DNA from: Streptomyces sp. NRRL WC-3549
GTDB lineage: Bacteria; Actinomycetota; Actinomycetes; Streptomycetales; Streptomycetaceae
Length of the DNA: 15,232 bases
NCBI RefSeq assembly: GCF_000721935.1
Contig: NZ_KL585391.1
Location: 999 to 16,230, forward strand
Direction of reading: 5' to 3'
Part shown: one piece after another, positions 8,448-14,213 of the stretch
Position numbering within the stretch: the first letter of the stretch is position 1
Layout: the number at the start of each line of letters is the position of its first letter
Program-made: the position numbers and the translations under genes
Notes under the pieces: generated by a model
Told to the model about the DNA's origin: nothing
What the model saw: only the letters and a program-made list of their open reading frames with translations
Databases searched by the model: none

Positions 8448-8562
8448 CGGCCATGACGGGGCTAAGCGAGCGAACGAGCATTCGGTGGCGGGGATGTGCG
8501 GAGGTGCATCCTCACCGGGTGGGGTGACTGCGACGTAACCGCAGGTCCACAGGGTCCGCGCT

Positions 8563-8582
8563 GATACAGAATCCGTTGTACT
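8563..8582. promoter_or_regulatory. GATACA-N8-TGTACT element upstream of the XRE regulator
   Basis: GATACA (8563-8568), 8 bases, then TGTACT (8577-8582) is an imperfect version of the perfect repeat at 6246-6265. Both are followed by G-TGACC. Here TTGACC (8585-8590) could also act as a -35 hexamer, although no good -10 follows at 16-18 bases. A further half-site, GTTGTACC, is at 8637-8644. It is placed 116 bases before the regulator start, which fits autoregulation (inference). Confidence 0.42.
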
Positions 8583-8604
8583 GGTTGACCCCGTGGACTG
8601 GGTG

Positions 8605-8621
8605 GGTCACTGCCCGTGACC
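8605..8621. promoter_or_regulatory. GGTCAC-N5-GTGACC palindrome
   Basis: Perfect 6-base inverted arms around TGCCC in the leader of the XRE gene, 77 bases before its GTG. The size and symmetry suit a dimeric DNA-binding protein. Whether it binds the XRE protein itself or another factor cannot be told from sequence. Confidence 0.35.
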
Positions 8622-8698
8622 ATAGGGAGCGTCAGCGTTGTACCCGGCAGCGCGCTCGGGTCCAGCACTGAGCGGGCACGGGCACGGAAAGGCGGGCG

Positions 8699-9556
8699 GT
8701 GGCTATGCGGGCGGACAACGGGGCCGGGGGCGCGACCAACAATGAACCGGAGCTGTCGGACAGCCTCAAGACGTTCGGGGCGGTGCTGAAGGCGCTACGG
8801 GACGAAGCCCGGCTCACGCAGGAACAGTTCGCGCCGCTGGTGCAGTACTCGGCGGCGTACATCGCCAAGATCGAGCAGGGGAAGCGGTTCCCGCCCAGGG
8901 ACTTGCTGGACCGCTCGGAGGAGGTGCTGGGGGCGGCAGCTGCGCGGGTGCTGACGGCGGCGGCGCGGAGCCTTACGCGGAAGGTGGGGCTGGCGTCGTG
9001 GTTCTTGCAGTGGGCTGCCATCGAGGAGGACGCAGTCTCGCTCTTCTCGTACGAGTCCAGCGTGATTCCTGGGCTGTTGCAGCCTGAGTCGTACATTCGC
9101 GCGCTCTTCGACCGACGCCTGCCGCCCCTTGCCGAGGAGCAATTCGAGCATCAGGTCACCGCCCGACTGGAGCGTCAACGTCTCCTCGCGGAGCGGCCGA
9201 ACACAACCTTCAGTTTCATCATCGAACAGGCTCTGCTGGAACGCCGCATGGCGGGCGTCGAGGTCACACGGACACTCATCGACCACCTACTCGGAGCAGG
9301 CCGCCTGCGGAACGTGGAAATCCAGGCCATGCCGCTGATCCAGGAGGACCACTCAGGCTTCGAAGGCCCGCTCTCCCTAGCCGAGACAACGGAGAACCGG
9401 TGGGTGGGATACGTCGAAGCCCACGACAGCAGCATGCTGATCACCGACCCAAAAGCGGCAAGCGCGATGCTTCAGCGCTATGGCAAGATGCGCTCGCAGG
9501 CTCTGAGCCATCAAGCCACCACGAGTCTGCTGGAGCAGATGCGAGGAGCGCTATGA
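8699..9556 (+). CDS. XRE-family helix-turn-helix regulator with DUF5753 domain
   Basis: 285 residues, the typical length for this large Streptomyces family. The XRE helix-turn-helix covers about 25-72 (FGAVLKALRDEARLTQEQFAPLVQYS, then AYIAKIEQGKRFP). The DUF5753 domain covers about 100-278 and includes the hallmark SYESSVIPGLLQPESYIRAL at 117-136 and FIIEQALLERR at 173-183. The predicted role is a DNA-binding transcriptional regulator controlling development or accessory genes with a DUF397 partner. GTG at 8699 is chosen because GGAAAGG lies 6 bases upstream; ATG at 8705 is an alternative. Its TGA overlaps the ATG of the DUF397 gene (ATGA), so the two are translationally coupled. The GATACA-type element and the palindrome upstream suggest autoregulation. 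Confidence 0.9.
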   Translation: MAMRADNGAGGATNNEPELSDSLKTFGAVLKALRDEARLTQEQFAPLVQYSAAYIAKIEQGKRFPPRDLLDRSEEVLGAAAARVLTAAARSLTRKVGLASWFLQWAAIEEDAVSLFSYESSVIPGLLQPESYIRALFDRRLPPLAEEQFEHQVTARLERQRLLAERPNTTFSFIIEQALLERRMAGVEVTRTLIDHLLGAGRLRNVEIQAMPLIQEDHSGFEGPLSLAETTENRWVGYVEAHDSSMLITDPKAASAMLQRYGKMRSQALSHQATTSLLEQMRGAL

Positions 9557-9744
9557 GCACCACCGAACTTGCTTGGTTCAAGAGCAGCTACAGCGGTGGC
9601 GGTGGCGGCAACTGCGTTGAGGTCGCCGCGCTCGCCGAGGCTGTGCTCGTCCGGGACTCGAAAGATACGCAGAGGCGCCCCCTGGCCGTATCGCCCAGCG
9701 CTTGGTCCGCGTTCACCGTGCTTGCGGCCGCATCGCCGATCTGA
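9553..9744 (+). CDS. DUF397 domain protein
   Basis: 63 residues covering the whole domain. It opens with LAWFKSSYSGGGGGNCVEVA, carries the central VLVRDSKD, and ends with PSAWSAFTVLA, all standard DUF397 features. It starts at the ATG overlapping the stop of the XRE gene. Although the frame is open back to 9400, that extension lies inside the XRE gene. DUF397 proteins nearly always pair with an XRE/DUF5753 regulator and are thought to modulate it, sometimes together with a small histidine-kinase-like ATPase. The nearest such ATPase here is the broken one at 5773-6199. Transcription probably ends at the hairpin at 9752-9783. Confidence 0.92.
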   Translation: MSTTELAWFKSSYSGGGGGNCVEVAALAEAVLVRDSKDTQRRPLAVSPSAWSAFTVLAAASPI

Positions 9745-9751
9745 GGCAGGG

Positions 9752-9783
9752 CGGTGGGGCAGCCTCCGAGAGCTGCCCCACCG
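9752..9783. terminator. Bidirectional hairpin terminator between DUF397 gene and pglX
   Basis: GGTGGGGCAGC (9753-9763) pairs perfectly with GCTGCCCCACC (9772-9782) around an 8-base loop, and the flanking C9752-G9783 pair extends the stem to 12 base pairs. It lies in the 50-base gap between two convergent genes. There is no long T run, as is common in high-GC actinobacteria, and its symmetry suits termination from both sides. Confidence 0.8.
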
Positions 9784-9794
9784 TCACGTTGTAG

Positions 9795-12700
9795 CTACTC
9801 CTGCTCCGGCACGGCCTGCTTGGCGGGCTTACGACCCCGTGTCTTCTTCACCGGGCGCCATGCCTTCAGCTCATCCACACCTACCTGGTGCTTGCGAAGC
9901 TGGTTCTCGTACTCCGCCTCCAGCTCATCGGCCGGGACATCGCCCCACTCGTCGTCATACTCGCCGTGCCACTGCTTGACCCACGGCATGACCTCATGCA
10001 GGCCGGCGAGCAGCGGAACGATCCGCTCGGAGCTCCAGCCGTCGCGGGTTGTACGGGCTGCCAGCAGCTCGAAGAGCGCCTGTGCCTGATCCTTGTGGTC
10101 CCAGCCGGCCCACCCGAGCATCAGCGTCGAGTCACTGTCTGGTCCGGCTTCGGGGTACGAGATGAACCGCTCCTTGGGCACGTCAAGCTTGCCGCGGTTC
10201 GACCAGTAGGAAGCGCGCAGGAAGTCGGCTGTCGTGTACTTGGGCGGCACAGCGATGTCGAGCCGCTGCCCGGTACGGTCCTCCTCGCGCTGCTGTTCCC
10301 AAACGTCTTCCCACTGCGTGCGCTTACGCAGGCCGGAGTCCTTGTAGCGCATGGTCGCGAGGTAAGGCACGTGCTCGTCTGCGATCACTTCAGTCAAGAC
10401 CTGAGCGAGAGGCAAGTCAGGACTGTCCAGGTACTCGGAAGCGTAGAGCGCTGCTACGGAGGTGAAGTCCTCGTCGACACCGAGCCGATCAGCGATGTGG
10501 TTGATAGTCATCGGACGCGGCCGTTTCAACCCCTCCCGGACTTCGTACCACACGTCCGACGCTTCGCAACGGTCTAGCAACCAGTTTCGTAGCGCGATTC
10601 GCTCTTGCTTCTTCCACGACTCGGTGGCCCAGCGGCGCTTACACACAGGATCCTCGATGAGTGCGATATCCCTGCGACTGTTGATGATGTCGATGCGGGC
10701 CTGAACGACATCTCGATACCAACTAGGCCATGCCGCCGGGAAGTCACTGATTGGCTCGGAACCGTGACGGCGGAACCACTGGTCAATGGCTTCGTCCTCA
10801 TCGACCCTCGAACCGATAACGAATTCAAATGCGCGTTCGCCGAGGTTAACACCAGGGCAGGCAGCAATTTTCTCGGTGGGAACAGTGGTCCGTGCAACCT
10901 CAGATGCACTCAACAAACCGTACAGCCCGTATACCTGCCAGTCCAGTTCCTCTTGTAGGGCAATCATCCGCTCCCTAGCACGCCTGTAGCGGCCATGCGC
11001 ATCATCAAGAAGGCTCCGCGTTGGAACATTCTTCGCACTAATTACAGAGGGTTCCCACGAAGTCAACTGAGCCGCTGTAAAGTCCAACTCCCGACTAAGG
11101 GAAAGCGGCATCTCCACAGGGAGAGGAAATTCCAGCAATTTGGTTCCCGTAAATTCATAGAAACTTTCCCATGCATATCTACCCGTCGACCGCTCACCCC
11201 CTCGATTCCCTTTATCCTGACTGACCTGCTTCAACCAGAAGCAGGAAGTTGAAGAGTTTAGCACCCCCAGCAACTCCAGGTGCCTATCCTCGCTTGCCGC
11301 CTCTGGGAGCTTAATGACCGGTGCAGTACGGATAAATACCTGCTTGCCCCGCCTCAGGGTGAAGTGATTATGGGTGGCAACGAATGAAAAGGAGATGAGC
11401 CACTTGGCATAGTTACGCCGAGGAGAGAAACTCGAGTATTCGAACCATTTCAGACCCTGCTCTTCCTGCGTACCAGAAAGAGCTCTACGCAGCTTGAGTA
11501 GGGTTCGATTCGGCCACAACACTTTTTCAGCGGCATGGTCGATCTCTGCCGCCGGCAAAGAGCTCGAGTACGGAAAAATCGCTTCCGTCCCCGCGCCGAG
11601 GCTCCACTCCCGAACATCCGAACCACCGAGGACTGAGCGGATGTGCTCTTCAAGAATTCCCTTGCGACGACCAAATCCCAAACCAACCAGGTATGCGTCG
11701 TCCTCCCGCGTAACCGCCGAGAACCCGATACTGTCCACCTCCCCACCTAGTCGACGGGGATTGGGAGTCACCAAGGACTGCATAAGCTGACCTGCGCCAC
11801 CGCCACTCAGCGACCAGGGGAAGTCAGCTAGCCGCGCACGATTCAAGTCCTCTACCGTGACCCATTCAGATGAGGCACCTGAGCTGGCGACCAAATTGAC
11901 GATCGATCGCCAAACCCGCCCTAGAGCGGGATCCTCCGGCAAATCTGGCTCGCCCCGGACCCCCAGAACGGCACGTACCGCATTCCTCTCACTAGGAACC
12001 CGATTGCGTCCAATAAGGATAACCGTGGGCGTCCCGTGTCCGGGGATGTGAGCGCCCGACGTGTCGATAACGTGGGACAACTCAGCATATTCCCAGAAGA
12101 ACTTTTGAATTAGCTTCTTTCCGAACTCACGCTTCATAAATGAGTTTGCTGTAATTTGCCCCACGAACCCCCCACCGCCAGAAAATCCTCCCGCGCCTTT
12201 GATAGCTAGCTCGAAAAGGCGTTGAGCGAACGGGACCGACAGCGCGTACTGGCCTGAGCATGCGTCGTAGCCCTGCCTATAGTTCTCCTTCTCCTGCTTA
12301 TCCTTCACCGTGATGTACGGCGGGTTCCCCACCACCACGTGGTACGACCCCCGCCCCAGCAGGTCCACCCGCTTCGCGTACTCCCACACGTCCTCCGTCG
12401 AGTAGGCGAACGCCGCTCCGTCCTCGCGCCCCACCTGCGCCTCGGCGAACAGCGTGTCCAGGTCCGTCTGGATGCCCGCCGCGTCCCGCCCGTGCAGGAG
12501 CGAGTCCCCCACCGCCACGTTGATCGGGAACGGCGGCGCGTCCTTCAGCCTCTCCGCGCCCGCTGCCCGCATCGCCGCGACCAGCAGCCGGAAGCGGGCG
12601 ATGCTCACCGCGTACGGGTTCTTGTCACAGCCGTGGACCGACTCCAGTGACCGGCGTACCAGCGTCCACACGTCCGTACCGGGCTCGGCCACGCGCCACT

Positions 12701-13514
12701 TGTCCATCAGCCGGTGGAAGATGCCCAGCAGGAAGTGCCCCGATCCGCACGCCGGGTCGATCGTGCGCAGGCCCCGCCGCTCCTCGCCGTCCGGGCCCTC
12801 CCACACCGGGTCGTGCCCGAACGCGTCCGTCGAGACGGCCGGCTCCAGCGTCAGGTCGAGGATGAACTCCTCCACGAACTCCGGTGTCTGGAGCAGGGCG
12901 TACGTCTTGCGCGCGTGCTCGCTCAGGTCCTGGTACAGGTCACCCAGGAAGCGGGTGTCCCACTCGGGGTCGGTGAAGTCGTAGCGGATCTCCCCCTCCG
13001 CGCCCCACCGCCGCCAGAACGACAGCAGCTCCGCCGCTGTCTCGTAGCCGGGCGTGATGTCCCACAGCGGGTTGTGTGCCTCGTCGAAGAGGCCGGCCGC
13101 CGTGTCGTTGGCTGCGGCCAGGGCATTGAAGGCCTCGAAGAGCCAGTCGCGGTTGTTCTTCGTCGGGTTGTCGCGGAAGAACGCCTCGTGCCGGGCCTCG
13201 GCCTCCGCCAGCCGTTCCCCCGGGCCGGCGATGTAGGGCTCGTCGATCAGCCCGTTGTCCTCGCAGAAGCGGACGAAGACGCAGGCCAGCACCCAGGCGG
13301 CGGCCGACTGCGTGACCCGCTCGTCGCGCCAGGCCCCGTACGGGGCGGCGGTGCGCCGGGCGTCCCGGGCCTGCCGGTACTCCGCTTCCAGCCGGAGGCG
13401 GATCTCGTCCACCGATTCGGTACGGGCGCGCAGGTCGTCCTCCAGGGCTGCGACCTGCCGCTTCAGGTCCTTGAGCAGGGCCGCCCTGTCCACACCAGCC
13501 TTGACGTCCGTCAC
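9795..13514 (-). CDS. pglX: BREX-2 adenine-specific DNA methyltransferase PglX
   Basis: 1239 residues, about the usual PglX length. PglX transfers a methyl group from S-adenosylmethionine to adenine in DNA and is central to BREX-2/Pgl phage defence. The start is GTG at 13514 with AAGGAAG about 6 bases upstream. Residues 7-45 form a helical or coiled lead (VDRAALLKDLKRQVAALEDD) typical of BREX-2 PglX. Methyltransferase motif I is DPACGSGHF (253-261), followed by HGCDKNPYA (294-302), GDSLLHG (336-342) and catalytic NPPY (397-400). The C-terminal half should hold target recognition and BREX-specific regions. GC content falls sharply after motif IV: hand counts give 75% at 12721-12780 but 49% at 11041-11160, which suggests recombination of the recognition part. 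A G6 run (12168-12173) lies in a Gly-rich loop at 446-449. Its only tight neighbour is the convergent DUF397 gene; no pglW is adjacent. Confidence 0.93.
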   Translation of the reverse strand: MTDVKAGVDRAALLKDLKRQVAALEDDLRARTESVDEIRLRLEAEYRQARDARRTAAPYGAWRDERVTQSAAAWVLACVFVRFCEDNGLIDEPYIAGPGERLAEAEARHEAFFRDNPTKNNRDWLFEAFNALAAANDTAAGLFDEAHNPLWDITPGYETAAELLSFWRRWGAEGEIRYDFTDPEWDTRFLGDLYQDLSEHARKTYALLQTPEFVEEFILDLTLEPAVSTDAFGHDPVWEGPDGEERRGLRTIDPACGSGHFLLGIFHRLMDKWRVAEPGTDVWTLVRRSLESVHGCDKNPYAVSIARFRLLVAAMRAAGAERLKDAPPFPINVAVGDSLLHGRDAAGIQTDLDTLFAEAQVGREDGAAFAYSTEDVWEYAKRVDLLGRGSYHVVVGNPPYITVKDKQEKENYRQGYDACSGQYALSVPFAQRLFELAIKGAGGFSGGGGFVGQITANSFMKREFGKKLIQKFFWEYAELSHVIDTSGAHIPGHGTPTVILIGRNRVPSERNAVRAVLGVRGEPDLPEDPALGRVWRSIVNLVASSGASSEWVTVEDLNRARLADFPWSLSGGGAGQLMQSLVTPNPRRLGGEVDSIGFSAVTREDDAYLVGLGFGRRKGILEEHIRSVLGGSDVREWSLGAGTEAIFPYSSSLPAAEIDHAAEKVLWPNRTLLKLRRALSGTQEEQGLKWFEYSSFSPRRNYAKWLISFSFVATHNHFTLRRGKQVFIRTAPVIKLPEAASEDRHLELLGVLNSSTSCFWLKQVSQDKGNRGGERSTGRYAWESFYEFTGTKLLEFPLPVEMPLSLSRELDFTAAQLTSWEPSVISAKNVPTRSLLDDAHGRYRRARERMIALQEELDWQVYGLYGLLSASEVARTTVPTEKIAACPGVNLGERAFEFVIGSRVDEDEAIDQWFRRHGSEPISDFPAAWPSWYRDVVQARIDIINSRRDIALIEDPVCKRRWATESWKKQERIALRNWLLDRCEASDVWYEVREGLKRPRPMTINHIADRLGVDEDFTSVAALYASEYLDSPDLPLAQVLTEVIADEHVPYLATMRYKDSGLRKRTQWEDVWEQQREEDRTGQRLDIAVPPKYTTADFLRASYWSNRGKLDVPKERFISYPEAGPDSDSTLMLGWAGWDHKDQAQALFELLAARTTRDGWSSERIVPLLAGLHEVMPWVKQWHGEYDDEWGDVPADELEAEYENQLRKHQVGVDELKAWRPVKKTRGRKPAKQAVPEQE

Positions 13515-13582
13515 GTTCCGCTTCCTTCTTGATGCATTGCGTAGCTCTCGGTCACCACTGCGTCGCCTACGGGTCCGCTGCT

Positions 13583-13594
13583 CAATCCTGCCAG
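13583..13594 (-). promoter_or_regulatory. CTGGCAGGATTG element upstream of pglX
   Basis: The minus-strand sequence is identical to the 12-mer at 3884-3895 upstream of pglY and has the same orientation. It lies 68 bases before the pglX GTG, with CCGAGAG at 13545-13551 at the same 31-base distance as in pglY. It is a candidate common promoter part or operator for the two BREX genes. The 159-base divergent gap containing it also carries a minor TCCCC-N6-GGGGA repeat at 13616-13631. Confidence 0.4.
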
Positions 13595-13649
13595 TTCCGG
13601 GATCCCGCCCAGAGCTCCCCTGTCATGGGGAAACGGCCACTGTTCCGCT

Positions 13650-13670
13650 GATCACGTCGATAAGGTGATC
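13650..13670. promoter_or_regulatory. GATCAC-N9-GTGATC inverted repeat at the start of the HEPN-like gene
   Basis: Perfect 6-base arms at 13650-13655 and 13665-13670, ending 3 bases before the chosen GTG start. Between and inside the arms is TAAGGT (13661-13666), which could be a -10 box giving an almost leaderless transcript, and AAGG, which could be the ribosome binding site. A bound repressor would block either step. No good -35 is visible. Confidence 0.35.
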
Positions 13671-13673
13671 GTC

Positions 13674-14213
13674 GTGACGGCTCCCGCGGCTCAGCCGACT
13701 TCCGCTTCCCAGCCTCCGGCGTTCCTTACGGCGAGTGGGCACCACTATCGCTCGGCCCAGCTGGCCACCAAGGACCAGTTACGCATCTCGGCCGACCACC
13801 TCGCCGGTCTCGCCGCAGAATGTGCGATCAAGGCGATTCTCCTCGATTACCTCGGCTCTCGTCTCAACGAGAAGCAGCGGCCCTTCAGTCCGGATCTCAT
13901 GATCCCGCAACAGCGGCCCGTCAACGGCGTGAAGCCGAAGAAGCAGGACCGCAAGGAGTACAGCCACGAGCACCTGCCCGAGCTCTGGGGGCAGCTCAGC
14001 ACGATCGCCAGCCGTCGCCGGGGGCGCGAAACCGGGCCGCTGTTCATGCAGTTGATCCAACAGAACCCGTTTCACGACTGGGATGTCGGCGGGCGATACT
14101 GCGACGACACGAACATCAGCGACGCGGATCTCACGCGGCATCTCCAGGCCGCCCGCGACCTCCTCGCCGCTCACCAGCAGGCGATCACCCTAGGAACCGG
14201 CACCCTCGCATGA
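13674..14213 (+). CDS. Small HEPN-like protein, 179 residues
   Basis: Helical cytoplasmic protein with a HEPN-like layout. The first core helix is DQLRISADHLAGLAAECAIKAILLDYLG (34-61), matching the HEPN pattern of a helix with A-x-E-x-A-x-K-A. HEHLPELWGQL (98-108) is followed by NPFHDWDVGGRYC (131-143), which recalls the W-x-x-x-x-RY segment common before the last HEPN helix. The last helix is ADLTRHLQAARDLLAAHQQAI (151-171). R161 and H167 in that helix form an Rx5H pair that would fit the HEPN ribonuclease motif (Rx4-6H); R37-H42 is a second, less well placed, pair. The start is GTG at 13674, with AAGG 8 bases upstream; GTG at 13665 lacks a ribosome binding site. It overlaps the next gene at ATGA and diverges from pglX. 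The HEPN assignment is moderate, and nuclease activity is inference. Confidence 0.68.
   Translation: MTAPAAQPTSASQPPAFLTASGHHYRSAQLATKDQLRISADHLAGLAAECAIKAILLDYLGSRLNEKQRPFSPDLMIPQQRPVNGVKPKKQDRKEYSHEHLPELWGQLSTIASRRRGRETGPLFMQLIQQNPFHDWDVGGRYCDDTNISDADLTRHLQAARDLLAAHQQAITLGTGTLA

Noticed and set aside
8448..8562. Terminator after the T7SS-like operon
   Set aside because: Only 4-base stems such as GGTG/CACC near 8503-8516 were found, too weak to call.
8585..8613. TTGACC as -35 of a vegetative promoter for the XRE gene
   Set aside because: The hexamer fits, but 16-18 bases downstream there is no TANNNT-like -10.
9400..9552. N-terminal extension of the DUF397 protein
   Set aside because: Lies within the XRE gene; the DUF397 domain begins right after the ATG at 9553.
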